From the NCBI RefSeq assembly GCF_031432315.1, contig NZ_JAVKGO010000015.1, positions 1 to 42,030 of the forward strand: a stretch of 42,030 nt of DNA. The letters are read 5' to 3'. A program made the position numbers and the translations under genes. The notes under the pieces were generated by a model, which was not told where the DNA came from, did no database searches, and was given only the letters and a program-made list of their open reading frames with translations. The stretch comes from Serpentinicella sp031432315 (lineage in GTDB: Bacteria > Bacillota > Clostridia > Peptostreptococcales > Natronincolaceae). Positions 1 through 9,099 of the stretch are shown in pieces. Position 1 is the stretch's first letter. Every line of letters starts with the position of its first letter.

Positions 1-66
1 TTATATCCAACTGAATATTTCTTGCCAGATTGAGTTTTATTATTTACTCAATAAGCACAAATTTAT

Positions 67-879
67 TTACAGTCTCAGTTTTTCTAAGCATTTTTTATCA
101 AATCCTCTGTAATCTTTTTTATCTTCTCCTTTTTCATTAACTAATTCTTTGTATCTTTCCTTTGCATATTCTGCTCTGAAGGCATGATTATCTATCTTTT
201 TTGTGTATCTATTAAATAGGGTTTCCCCTTCTTTTTTATCTTTTAAAAATTCCTTAAGTTCTTCTCTATGTTCTTTTAAGATCGTTGCATATCTTTCTTT
301 TCCGCCTTTCTCCTTTAAATGTACTTTTTCTGGTAAATTATTCTCTCCGGTAATAAAATTTTCTGGCTTTATCTTAAGGATACTTTCTCTTCTGCACCCT
401 GTTGCTTTTGCAACTAACATTTGATATCTATAATTATCAGGATTGTACTTCCTGTCGTTTTCCGTATTTTCTCTGCTTCTTGTTATATATTTATAACTTC
501 TCTGGTCAATATTTGCTTCTTTTTTTGTTATATTCGTATTAAATAGTTTATTAAGTGCAGCCATATCTTTGCTGACCGTGTACATACTTTTTCCTTGTTC
601 CTGTCTTATTTGCAAATACTCGATAATGTGTCCTTTTGATATTTGAGATATGTTTTTTATATCCTTATATTCTGCTCTTATATATTTTATAAACTCCTTA
701 CTCGTTTGCTTATAAGCGTCATAGGTCTTATAACTGTGTATTCCTACTGTTCTATTAAAACTTTTTTCATTCACTGCTTGTCTATATTCTTCCTTTGCTT
801 TGTGTCTACTCTGCCCTATACACTTCATTTCCTCCATCCGTTCATGCATTTGGTAATCTAAATAAGACATTCTTGGCAT
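67..879 (-). pseudogene. tyrosine recombinase, C-terminally truncated
   Basis: Site-specific recombinase of the phage-integrase type. An N-terminal SAM-like core-binding region (about residues 45-125) leads into a catalytic domain with the first Arg in TGCRRES, a Lys in KGGKER and the HxxR box as NHAFR. The family continues with a second conserved His (LGH) and the catalytic Tyr near the C-terminus. Here the frame ends at KKCLEKLRL, about 25-30 residues short, and the 66 bases beyond show no LGH or Tyr in any frame. It is therefore probably inactive, a broken remnant of an earlier integration. ATG at 879 is preferred over an in-frame GTG at 888 because AGGAGG lies 8 bases before it. It may have belonged to an older element onto which the rest of the island was added. 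Confidence 0.72.
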
Positions 880-1382
880 CTCATTCACCTCCTCCCTTTT
901 CTTATGTAAAAGGACAGAAGGATGGTGTATAAGGTTAAATAAGTTTTCTTTCTTTAACGACTAAGATTAAAGTCAAAAGACTGTAAAATACCTACTTCAA
1001 AAACATAAAATGCCTTTTGCGGTTCGCTGGGGTTTATATTCCCCTGCGCAGCGCTTGGGATAATATAACCCCCAGCGCCTCAGCCAAATTCCTGTAGATG
1101 CAACTTCCCCGAGTACAGTTTCTTCATCAAATGACCTTCTTATTTTCCTAATATCCTTAACTGTACTACTGATGATAAAAGTAGGTTTTACATGAATTTA
1201 AATTCCTTATTTAATTGAGTTAAATACCTTAATACCTTAAATGTAATATAATGAATAATGGTTTTTGTTGTCAAGTTTTTAAAAAAATAAATTTTTCTAA
1301 ACTTTTAGATTTAATTCTTATTAGGACTAAACAATAATAAAGCATTAGAATAACAGTCGCTTTTTTTCTCAAATAGACTAAA
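880..1382. other. intergenic stretch with long imperfect palindrome
   Basis: No gene is visible. The main feature is an imperfect inverted repeat at 1025-1077: CGCTGGGG-TTTATATT-CCCC pairs with GGG-ATAATATAA-CCCCCAGCG around an inner GCGCAGCGC. This patch is far more GC-rich than its surroundings. A short tandem ATACCTTA repeat lies near 1226-1245. A cruciform, an element end, an oriT-like site or a terminator relic are all possible and the sequence does not decide between them. Confidence 0.45.
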
Positions 1383-1421
1383 ACAGGTTAGTTTATCCCC
1401 TACTTATAAACTAACCTGTTC
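1383..1421. repeat. perfect 15-bp inverted repeat
   Basis: AACAGGTTAGTTTAT (1383-1397) and its exact reverse complement (1407-1421) flank a 9-base loop. No clean T-run follows on either side, so it is either a weak terminator for the remnant ORF at 1442 or a protein-binding or mobile-element repeat. Confidence 0.6.
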
Positions 1422-1441
1422 ATTTCAGCGGTGTTAAATTG

Positions 1442-1606
1442 TTATAGATCTGATAGCATTACTTGCCAATCTAATGAAAAAATACCTCTTATCTTTCTAT
1501 GGTTATATCCCTTTGTCTTATAATAATCTACTAATTTGATTACATTAGATACATGAACTGCTGACCCACGCACATTTGTTTCCTCTGCTATTGCCCTTAT
1601 TTCCCA
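1442..1606 (-). pseudogene. small ORF remnant, unrecognised
   Basis: A minus-strand frame reads EIRAIAEETNVRGSAVHV and ends KIRGIFSLDWQVMLSDL before a TAA at 1442-1444. It has no start codon: a TGA sits directly upstream at 1607-1609. Coding-like sequence (KFAKYIDGK) continues upstream in another frame that is itself broken by stops. The amino-acid composition looks like a genuine, decayed protein, perhaps DNA-binding judging by the AEETNVRGSAV helix-turn-helix-like stretch. I do not recognise the family. Confidence 0.4.
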
Positions 1607-1789
1607 TCAATGTATTTAGCAAATTTACCTGTTATTTAGTCTTCCAATTTTCTTTAGGCTTTTTTATTTATTTTGAAAGGTATTTAATAAGTTATACGTT
1701 ATTGACAGGTACTACTATTCAAGTTGCGTATGAGAGGCCCAAAAAATAATGGTCATTATTACTTTAATTCTTATTAGAAGGGTTTTTTC

Positions 1790-1994
1790 TTATTGCCAAA
1801 CATATCTCGCATCTATCGCCTTCTTGAGATTCACTTCAAAAAAAATCTAAAGTGGCTTCGTCTTGATATTCAACATCATTGAAGTTTCAGTCTATCTCGG
1901 AAGGGTTTTCTTCTATATGAGATGATAGCTCCTCAAATATTTTATTATAAAATAAGTCTTGTACGACATCTCTAAAAGAGTTTATTGTTCCCAT
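1790..1994 (-). pseudogene. small gene with nonsense codon and frameshift
   Basis: ATG at 1994 is preceded by a good AGGGGGAA ribosome binding site and opens a 35-codon frame (MGTINSFRDVVQDLFYNK...). The frame stops at TGA 1887-1889, then continues in frame as NFNDVEYQDEATLDF to 1838. At a run of eight Ts (minus strand) the likely original frame shifts to FEVNLKKAIDARYVWQ and ends at TAA 1790-1792. The three parts together would make a protein of about 65 residues, probably a cargo or conjugation-associated small protein of the island. The family is unrecognised. Only the first 35 codons are translatable as they stand. Confidence 0.45.
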
Positions 1995-2084
1995 TAAATT
2001 CCCCCTTTTCATAAAGCTTTATGATTTAATTGTAATTGTTTTCCACAATTATAACTATATTTTATCATCAAATGTACGATTTGT

Positions 2085-2171
2085 CACGTGTGTTTATTTT
2101 ATCACTTTGTAATTTTATTTCACGTATATAACAATTTTGCTATATACAAATCTTTTATCACGTGTTATAAT
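2085..2171 (+). promoter_or_regulatory. helicase promoter with three CACGT sites
   Basis: Upstream of the helicase gene, CACGTG occurs at 2085-2090 and 2159-2164 and CACGTA at 2121-2126, spaced 36 and 38 bases apart in similar T-rich contexts. The third site directly abuts a TATAAT -10 box (2166-2171). A weak -35 (TATACA, 2143-2148) lies 17 bases upstream of the -10. This arrangement fits an operator array covering the promoter. The binding protein is unknown. Confidence 0.4.
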
Positions 2172-2204
2172 ATGCACATACTAAAATTTGGAGGTCGATT
2201 TAAT

Positions 2205-5096
2205 ATGAAAAAAAGAAATGCACTTGTAAGCATGCCGTTTGAAAATTTTGCTGAGTTAGAACATGTCATCGAAGAAATTACTGATAACAAAGAAAAAGGA
2301 GATGCAATGGAACTATTTGCGTTTTTTTACCTTAAGCAACACTCTGACATCTTTGATATCAAAGAAATCTATTTAGAAGATGAAATTCCTCAAGAAATAA
2401 GAATTAAACTTCGTCTTGAAAGAAAAGATAATGGTGTAGATGGAGTTATTGAGCGAAATGATGGAAAGTATGTTGCGTATCAAGTAAAATTTAGAAGTAA
2501 TCGATCCATCCCAACGGCACAAGATTTGTCAACATTTTGGGCTGAATCAGAGTACGCAGACTATCGTCTAATCATAGCGAACTGTCCAACCTTACCCAAG
2601 GTCTCTGATAAAAAGAAAAATCAAATGTCACTATTAGTAGATTCATTTTTAGATTTAGATGAGGCTTTTTTCATTAATTTTAAAAACAGCTTAATTGGAA
2701 AGCCTTTAATAGAAAAAGAAAAGCATTTACCTCTACCCTATCAAAGAAAGATCCTAGATGATATCAAATCCGGATTCAAGAATCATGAGCGCGGCAAACT
2801 GATAGCTGCATGCGGAATAGGCAAAACATTAATTGCAATGTGGTTACAGGAAGAAATGATATCTTCAACTGTTCTATATATCGTGCCTAGCCTAGCTTTA
2901 ATAAAGCAAACACTTGAATCATGGATGGAGCAACATAATGAACCATTCGACTTTCTATGTGTTTGTAGTGATAAAACCGTAATAGGAGATTTTGAAGAAG
3001 ATGAAATTGATTATTCAGCATCGGATATGGCTTTTCCTGTAACAACAAACCCAGTAGAAATCGATTCGTTCCTAACAAAAGAGGGTAACAAAAAAATTAT
3101 TTTTGCTACATATAATTCTTTAGATGCTGTAGCAAATGCTCTTAATGGTCTAACTAATTTTAGTTTCGATCTCGGAATTTTTGATGAAAGTCATCGTACT
3201 GCTGGTACTAAAGATAGTTTAATGTTCATTTATGGCATGAGTGATGAATATATTAAAATTTCAAAGCGATTATTCATGACTGCAACAGAAAGATTGGTTT
3301 CTCCTAGAATTAAGTCAGCATTAAGTAGTACGGATAATGTTGTTTTTTCAATGGATGACATACAGAAATATGGTCCAACTTTTTCGTCATTAAACTTTGG
3401 CGATGCGATTTCAGAAAACATAATTTGCGATTATAGAATTGTAGTTGCCACCATTACTGAAAAAGACATCTATGATCTATTTAGGTACAACAACATAGTC
3501 TCTTCTGAAATAGGAGAAGAAGTTTCTACAACCGATCTCAATACTATTCTAAAACAAGTTCTTACTGGTAAAGTGATGAAAGATCTAGATGTAAAAAAAA
3601 TGATCACCTACCATTCATTTGTAAAAAATGCTCGTACCTTTGTAAATGGTTCCTCAACGATTCTTCCTATCGAAAACATCATCGATAACATACTAAATGC
3701 GTCATCTAATGAATCCGTCTATACAGATCACATTAATGGCTCAATGTCAGCGGGGATTAGAAAAGAAATACTATCAAAGTTTGAAACTAGTTCACGAGGA
3801 TTAATATCAAATGCTAAGTGTCTAACTGAGGGAGTAGATGTTCCAGCTATTGATGCAGTCTATTTTGTTGATCCTAAAAGTTCAATGATCGATATAGTTC
3901 AAGCAGTTGGAAGAGCGTTGCGAAAATCACCAACGAAGCAGAATGATTTCTCATATATTATTATTCCTGTGATCATTCCTGAAGAGGCCTCAATTTTCGG
4001 TCATATCGAGACTTCAAGCTTTGATACATTACACAATGTAGTGCAGGCCATGAGGTCACAAGATGAATCTCTAGCGGATATTATTGATGAAATTAATTTT
4101 TCAGCGGCAACAGGAACTCTAGGAAACAAATCAAATAAGTTATCTTCAAAAATCTTATTTATGCCTTACTCAAAACTAAATATTCAAGATTTTGAACACT
4201 CATTAAAGTTAAGAGTTGCTGAAATTAATAAAAATCCTTCAGATACTGATAAACCAAGTGTGTGGATTGAAAATACACCAAAGGCTAGGAAAAGTAATTT
4301 TAAAAGAGTTTTTGTGTCAATTGGAGATTACTCGTTGGATGCGTATAAAGATAGCTTGATTATGCCAACTTTGAGTAAATTTGACGATATTGAATCCAGT
4401 TTATCCGGTTCAGAATTAAAAATCAACCACAATAATGTATCACATTCAGTTAGAATGGGCGTTATAAATAAAGCCGGTAACAACTATTCATTAACTCCAA
4501 TAGGAAAAACTCTGATAGAAAATGATACAGTTTATCCATCAATAGTAAAAGAGCAGATTCTAAAATACCACTGTTATAACAAAGAAGACAATGAATTTCT
4601 ATTCCCTTATAGAGCTTTGATGAAAATATTTTTAGAACTTGATCATATTACTAGATTTGAATTTTTATACTGTATCTATTCTTTAAGAAGCACCTCTGAT
4701 CATGCAATAGCGAACGCAATCTCTCGTATTAATTATTTGAGAGACACATATCCAAACATTAATATATTAAGTGACTCAAATAAAGAAAAAGTATTAGCTC
4801 TTCTAAACACAAAATATGAAGTAGAGTTTGGTTTCAAAGATATCTGGACTAGTAGAACTACAACTTACAATCAATTTAACTACTTCAAAAAACATCTTTG
4901 GGCATTCGACAAAGTGTTTATAGTAGACGATTCATCGAAGGATGACAGAGAAAAAATTAGGATCAACACTGGTACACGCTCCGCTATTCAAGAAATGCTA
5001 AAACTAACTGAAGCAATAGAAAAGCCTGCATCAGAGAATGATATAACAACTCTTGAATCTTTATATCAAAAAAGAATATCTACTCAGATAATCTAA
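2205..5096 (+). CDS. SF2 helicase with N-terminal Mrr-like nuclease
   Basis: A 963-residue nuclease-helicase of the restriction-enzyme type. The N-terminal about 160 residues look like a PD-(D/E)xK/Mrr-type domain: Asp79 in NGVDGVIE, then the Gln-x-Lys variant QVK at 93-95. A DEAD/DEAH-like SF2 motor follows: Walker A ACGIGKT (about 202-208), DESH box (327-330), TAT motif III (359-361), motif V CLTEGVDVP (539-547) and arginine-finger motif VI QAVGRALRKS (566-575). The C-terminal 300 residues are unassigned and could recognise DNA or partners. ATG at 2205 is chosen over an upstream in-frame ATG at 2088 because GGAGG (2190-2194) precedes it. It converges on two DNA methyltransferase genes, so it is probably the ATP-dependent cleavage or translocation component of a restriction-like system. 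It resembles HsdR/Res proteins but has no Type III Res layout. Confidence 0.85.
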   Translation: MKKRNALVSMPFENFAELEHVIEEITDNKEKGDAMELFAFFYLKQHSDIFDIKEIYLEDEIPQEIRIKLRLERKDNGVDGVIERNDGKYVAYQVKFRSNRSIPTAQDLSTFWAESEYADYRLIIANCPTLPKVSDKKKNQMSLLVDSFLDLDEAFFINFKNSLIGKPLIEKEKHLPLPYQRKILDDIKSGFKNHERGKLIAACGIGKTLIAMWLQEEMISSTVLYIVPSLALIKQTLESWMEQHNEPFDFLCVCSDKTVIGDFEEDEIDYSASDMAFPVTTNPVEIDSFLTKEGNKKIIFATYNSLDAVANALNGLTNFSFDLGIFDESHRTAGTKDSLMFIYGMSDEYIKISKRLFMTATERLVSPRIKSALSSTDNVVFSMDDIQKYGPTFSSLNFGDAISENIICDYRIVVATITEKDIYDLFRYNNIVSSEIGEEVSTTDLNTILKQVLTGKVMKDLDVKKMITYHSFVKNARTFVNGSSTILPIENIIDNILNASSNESVYTDHINGSMSAGIRKEILSKFETSSRGLISNAKCLTEGVDVPAIDAVYFVDPKSSMIDIVQAVGRALRKSPTKQNDFSYIIIPVIIPEEASIFGHIETSSFDTLHNVVQAMRSQDESLADIIDEINFSAATGTLGNKSNKLSSKILFMPYSKLNIQDFEHSLKLRVAEINKNPSDTDKPSVWIENTPKARKSNFKRVFVSIGDYSLDAYKDSLIMPTLSKFDDIESSLSGSELKINHNNVSHSVRMGVINKAGNNYSLTPIGKTLIENDTVYPSIVKEQILKYHCYNKEDNEFLFPYRALMKIFLELDHITRFEFLYCIYSLRSTSDHAIANAISRINYLRDTYPNINILSDSNKEKVLALLNTKYEVEFGFKDIWTSRTTTYNQFNYFKKHLWAFDKVFIVDDSSKDDREKIRINTGTRSAIQEMLKLTEAIEKPASENDITTLESLYQKRISTQII

Positions 5097-5100
5097 AATA

Positions 5101-5150
5101 AAGAATGGCCTTAACACTCTTGATTGTATAAAGGCCATTCTTTTATATTT
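5101..5150. terminator. bidirectional intrinsic terminator
   Basis: AAGAATGGCCTT (5101-5112) pairs perfectly with AAGGCCATTCTT (5131-5142) around an 18-base loop, followed by TTATATTTTTT. The A/T-rich flank on the other side lets it serve both converging genes. It overlaps the stop codon of the downstream methyltransferase gene. Confidence 0.85.
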
Positions 5151-6513
5151 TTTCAAGGACTACAATACTTTCTCTTAAGCAATTTCTTAAATATGGATAT
5201 TTTTGAATTTGTTGACCGGATGTCTTTGCTGCCCTACATATTATAATTTCAGAAACTTTAAAATTGTAATCTTCTGCAATAGCTGCAAAGAATAGATCCG
5301 TTGGCACAAGTCTTCCTAAGTAGGCACTCTGATCAACAACAATATAACATTTTTTCCCGGACTTTAAGACATCACTACTTTCGCTTATTACTTTTTCCAT
5401 ATCTGTAAAGTATCCTCGAATCATTTTAGGTACTTTTCTAGTCCTTGAGTCTCTTTTTCCAGTTAGGGTTTCTTTTTCAGGAATAGCCAATTCAATTTCT
5501 TCGGCCATCCAATTAATTAATTCTCTTGCTTTTTCCCTTTTTTCATTTCTACCTATGAATGACTCAACTGCTTGCTTTCTATATGAGCTGATGCCTTTCA
5601 TATTACTTGCATAGTCAGCTAATATTATCTCCATCTTATAAGATTCAAAATAATCAAATGAGTTAGCATAAGGAGGAGAGTACATTATTGCTCCCAATTC
5701 TTTATTAGAAATACCTTCATACTTTCTTACGATCTTTGACAATTCCATCGCATTACCAAATTCAAGCTTTGCATTAACCCCCTCTTCTATCCTATTCTTA
5801 GTTATATCGTTTAACATTAAAGCAATTTTTTCCAAATATACGTCTAACACATTGTCAACTTTTGATGTTTGAGTTTTTAGGCCATTTCCATCTCTCTTTC
5901 TATCTGAAACATCTTCGATTATTGAAATGTAAGCACATAGAAAGAACTCAAAAATTTTCTTTCCTTTTGAACTTAAAATTGCGTCTATTAACTCTCTAAT
6001 TCGTAATAAATTACTATAATTTTCCTGACTAAAAAACTTCTTTACATCTCCATATTTTTCTAAATAATCAATACTAGCTTCTTTATCGGGATAGTTGCTT
6101 ATGAAATAATCTTTCAACTGAAGTAAATGGTTTATTTCATCATCACTATAACTTCTACACTTAATTTCAGAAATAAATGCTGACATAGGATTTATATCTA
6201 TACCACAACCTGAATAGCCTTTTAATGCAGCCTCAACAACCGTAGTTCCGCTCCCGCAGAATGGATCAAACACAAATTCATCTTTAGAAATTTGACTTCT
6301 TCTTATTAGCTCTGATATAAGAGTAAATGAATAGCCCTCTCTATATTTAAACCATCCATGATATGGAATATTTTTATTTTTGGAGAAATTAACTAGCTGA
6401 TTAAAATAGTCTATCTCATTAACTATCTTGTACTTTTTCTCTAACTCATAAACCGCTTTTTTAAGTTTCTCATCTTTATATATGCCGTATTTTTCAATTG
6501 AGTCTAATAGCAT
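5143..6513 (-). CDS. DNA methyltransferase, SPPY type
   Basis: S-adenosylmethionine-dependent DNA amino-methyltransferase of 456 residues. Motif I (SAM binding) is FDPFCGSGTT at about 82-91 followed by GCGIDINP. The catalytic motif IV is SPPY at 279-282. SPPY usually marks N4-cytosine methylases, while DPPY or NPPY marks N6-adenine ones, so N4-cytosine is the better guess though not certain. Motif I precedes motif IV, with a long helical insert between them that could hold the target-recognition region. ATG at 6513 is chosen because AAGGAGAG precedes it and it sits 2 bases after the stop of the preceding methyltransferase gene, which implies translational coupling. A GTG at 6540 in the same frame would overlap that gene and lacks a ribosome binding site. 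Confidence 0.85.
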   Translation of the reverse strand: MLLDSIEKYGIYKDEKLKKAVYELEKKYKIVNEIDYFNQLVNFSKNKNIPYHGWFKYREGYSFTLISELIRRSQISKDEFVFDPFCGSGTTVVEAALKGYSGCGIDINPMSAFISEIKCRSYSDDEINHLLQLKDYFISNYPDKEASIDYLEKYGDVKKFFSQENYSNLLRIRELIDAILSSKGKKIFEFFLCAYISIIEDVSDRKRDGNGLKTQTSKVDNVLDVYLEKIALMLNDITKNRIEEGVNAKLEFGNAMELSKIVRKYEGISNKELGAIMYSPPYANSFDYFESYKMEIILADYASNMKGISSYRKQAVESFIGRNEKREKARELINWMAEEIELAIPEKETLTGKRDSRTRKVPKMIRGYFTDMEKVISESSDVLKSGKKCYIVVDQSAYLGRLVPTDLFFAAIAEDYNFKVSEIIICRAAKTSGQQIQKYPYLRNCLRESIVVLEKI

Positions 6514-6515
6514 GC

Positions 6516-8369
6516 TTACTCTCCTTCTTTCAGTGTCCACAACTGGCTGTTTAAAACCAAGTATTTACCAATAATGTCATCGATAAAAGTTTTTGACAGC
6601 TCCTCAATTACCTCAATATCATTGGTTTCATCTTGATACACATAAGCCATCAAAACTCTAACAATACTACTGTATATTCTCTCATATAATTCTGTTGTCG
6701 TATAACTAGTTTTAATTTCATACATGTGTCTAAGGCTATCTATTATTCTTGTTTCTATTGTCTCTTTAAAATCACCTAACTTCTCAGACTCAAATTCAAA
6801 GTCTTCTTTCCTAAACGAGTAAATAAAATCTCCATGTATGTTCCCAGAATACTTCAAATGTGAAGTGTTTTTATATTCTTTTATAAAATCTTGATAGATT
6901 ATTCCATCTTCAGGAAGATTGAATCCAGCCCTAACGATTGCTTTTAATACTTGAACCCACACATTGATATTTTTATTATTAAAAGTAAAAACCAAGTAAC
7001 CCTTATCTTTCAATACTCTAGATGCTTCTGTAAACACTTCTGTTAGCATGTCTCCATAATGGTCCACATCTTTCGCACCTTCAAAACAAGACTTTCTATT
7101 AACAACAGCCTCTTCATCATTAAATATGAAGTTATCTAAATTTTTGTATTGCATGTACCATACATTCCAAAATGCAGATAGCTCTCCATACTGAACATTG
7201 CTACCATAAGGTGGATCTGTTATTACAACGTCAATGGATTTATCCGGAATCGGCGTTTTAGAAGCACTTTGAGTGAGTATTAGGTAATCTTTTTTCTCCA
7301 GTAATTCTTCAAAGGTTTCTGCTTTTAATTTTTCACTTTTTATATGGCTCCTTGTATATTCAAGCCCCTTAATTACAGCCTGCATTCTTTCATTTAGTTT
7401 TTTCAATATATTTACTTCCACATATTCATTTGGTAACCAATATGCATGCTTATCCATACATGTAGGGCTTCCATTCTCCCAATTTTCCGTTACTCTCGAC
7501 ATTTTATTCGTATATCTCAGAGAAGAGCTAAACGCAAAATACAATAAGTCTCTCATCTGAGACTTAGGCAGGTTAATAATTTCATTGAATATTTCTAAGT
7601 TTATAAATAAATTTCGTTCAGTGAAAAAATCGGCAAATGTTGTTACTCCTTTTTGTGGCAAACAATCTTCATACCATCTATCCCAATTACTCGGTATTTC
7701 TTGTGTTAGAAAATTATTTTTAAATTCGTATTTAGCTAACTGGTTCTTAATAGCCTGCTTTTCCTCATCGCTCAGTATATTAACATTTGTACTGCCATCT
7801 AATTTAGAATACTTCATTCTTATTGGCACACTAGAATGTGGCAAACATTTCGTTCTATTTACACCATTTCTTTCATTTATGTTACTAGAACAATTGGGAT
7901 TACTACACTTATAAATACCATTTGACAATTTGTTTTCTTGAGATAATTCTATAATAGTGTTGCATTCATAGCAGTTCACTTCATAAATCCATTCTGTCCA
8001 TTCTATACTTACTTCTTCTCCACCTAATCTATACAAATACTCAGAAGCAAATTTGTTTTCCATTCTAGTGTAGAAATCTTGAAAATAATCTAACAAGATT
8101 TTTATATCAACTTGTTGTATCTGCATTTCAGTAATAAAAGTTGCTAACGGATTTATATCAATTCCGATTACTTTCCTATTAATAGATAATCCTTCTGATA
8201 TTGTTACTCCGCCCCCACAAAAGCAATCTAAAACTATATCACCCTCTTCTGAATAGTGTTTTATTAGATTGTTAAATATATTATGTGGTCGCCTTGCATA
8301 ATATTTATGCATTTGATACTGAGGTGTATGTCTTTTAGCTTTGATTGTTTCACTTATAGGTTTTATCAC
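6516..8369 (-). CDS. DNA methyltransferase with zinc ribbon, DPPY type
   Basis: 617-residue SAM-dependent DNA methyltransferase, probably adenine-N6. It opens with HKYYARRPHN, typical of the KYxARKP-start methylases related to DUF1156 proteins. SAM motif I is VLDCFCGGGVT (46-56) followed by IGIDINP. A zinc-ribbon-like insert follows (Cys133, Cys136, Cys155, Cys160). The catalytic motif is TDPPYGS at 384-390 with the conserved downstream VQYGELSAFWNVWY. The start is GTG at 8369 behind AAAGAGGT. It is directly followed by the SPPY methylase. Two different catalytic motifs suggest either modification of two bases or strands of an asymmetric site, or a heterodimer. The helicase-nuclease gene converges from the other side. 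Confidence 0.85.
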   Translation of the reverse strand: MIKPISETIKAKRHTPQYQMHKYYARRPHNIFNNLIKHYSEEGDIVLDCFCGGGVTISEGLSINRKVIGIDINPLATFITEMQIQQVDIKILLDYFQDFYTRMENKFASEYLYRLGGEEVSIEWTEWIYEVNCYECNTIIELSQENKLSNGIYKCSNPNCSSNINERNGVNRTKCLPHSSVPIRMKYSKLDGSTNVNILSDEEKQAIKNQLAKYEFKNNFLTQEIPSNWDRWYEDCLPQKGVTTFADFFTERNLFINLEIFNEIINLPKSQMRDLLYFAFSSSLRYTNKMSRVTENWENGSPTCMDKHAYWLPNEYVEVNILKKLNERMQAVIKGLEYTRSHIKSEKLKAETFEELLEKKDYLILTQSASKTPIPDKSIDVVITDPPYGSNVQYGELSAFWNVWYMQYKNLDNFIFNDEEAVVNRKSCFEGAKDVDHYGDMLTEVFTEASRVLKDKGYLVFTFNNKNINVWVQVLKAIVRAGFNLPEDGIIYQDFIKEYKNTSHLKYSGNIHGDFIYSFRKEDFEFESEKLGDFKETIETRIIDSLRHMYEIKTSYTTTELYERIYSSIVRVLMAYVYQDETNDIEVIEELSKTFIDDIIGKYLVLNSQLWTLKEGE

Positions 8370-8435
8370 TCTTATACCTCTTTCTATTAGTATTGTGTAG
8401 TACTATGCCATACTTATTAGTAATGTTCAAGTTGT

Positions 8436-8887
8436 TTATTTTATAAGTAAGTTTTCACGAAAACTATTGTACTTTTTCTCTCCTACTAAAGTAAGATTTC
8501 CATCAATAAATTCTAAAAGCTTTGTTCCGTCTAAATTATAATACATTTGTGGTAGCATGAATCCGTTAAACTCATATCTAAGTTCCTCTAATGTTATTAC
8601 TGTAGTCTGGCTGGTACGATTTAATTAGAATCGCATATTTATGCTTAACTTGTAGACTTTTCATTGTCTCTATGAAATCTATATCATTATCATATAAATC
8701 TATGGATTCTGATAAACTACGTCTACTACCAAGTTCTAATACCCCTTTTATTTCCATAGCAGGTCTACTCACATATAAATAAGCGATCACTTCATCCTCG
8801 CAAAATCTTTTTCTATATTCGAAGTTTTTTTGCGCTCATTATTTCGTCATACCAATTAGGTATTAAACTCAACAAAATTCTTTTCAT
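8436..8887 (-). pseudogene. ASCH/PUA-like domain protein, two frameshifts
   Basis: A decayed gene of about 150 codons. ATG at 8887 overlaps the stop of the upstream HTH gene (ATGA overlap) and begins MKRILLSLIPNWYDEIM. After a run of As the frame shifts to FEYRKRFCEDEVIAYLYVSR, then continues AMEIKGVLELG and KHKYAILIKSYQP. A second shift near 8600 leads to ITLEELRYEFNGFM and ends ENLLIK at TAA 8436-8438. The EYRKRF motif early in a small beta-rich protein, plus a YLYVSRPAM strand, matches ASCH/PUA-like nucleic-acid-binding domains. The reading frames join at only two points, so the identity of the ancestral protein is fairly clear even though it is broken. An intact version may have been a modified-base reader or RNA-binding accessory of this cluster. 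Confidence 0.65.
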
Positions 8888-9099
8888 TGCTCATTTCCTT
8901 TTGATGTATTCCTACGCCAGTCTTTATATCGTCCATTTTTAACCCTACCATCCTTTGGACGAACAGTATTACATGGAATAGCCCACGATTTTCCAAACTT
9001 TATTGCTCCATTTATCTTTCCTTCGCTGCAAAGAGTCTGAATGCGCCTCATTGAAATGCCCCATTTTTCTGAGGTTTCTTTTACTGTCATATAGTTCAT
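8884..9099 (-). CDS. small excisionase-like HTH protein
   Basis: 71-residue DNA-binding protein with a winged-helix/MerR-like fold of the excisionase type. MTVKETSEKWGISMRRIQTL forms the helix-turn-helix, GAIKFGKSWAIP the wing, and KPKDGR-like residues (RPKDGRVKNGRYKDWR) a basic tail. ATG at 9099 is preferred over an ATG at 9147 because AGGAAGTGA lies just upstream. Its stop overlaps the start of the ASCH-like pseudogene, so the two were translated together. Such small proteins often sit at the head of accessory operons in Clostridia. It could regulate the operon or help excision of the island. Confidence 0.75.
   Translation of the reverse strand: MNYMTVKETSEKWGISMRRIQTLCSEGKINGAIKFGKSWAIPCNTVRPKDGRVKNGRYKDWRRNTSKGNEQ

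Noticed and set aside
1025..1077. Intrinsic terminator
   Set aside because: No T-run follows the palindrome on either strand, and no gene ends nearby, so it was left as an unexplained inverted repeat.
2088..2204. Extended N-terminus of the helicase from an in-frame ATG at 2088
   Set aside because: The extra 39 residues are hydrophobic and Tyr/Phe-rich with no conserved look, there is no ribosome binding site, and a strong GGAGG precedes ATG 2205.
2205..8369. Type III restriction-modification (Mod/Res) or DISARM
   Set aside because: The helicase is too short for Res and has its nuclease-like domain at the N-terminus, the methylases lack Mod-type layout, and no drmA/drmB/drmC-like genes are present.
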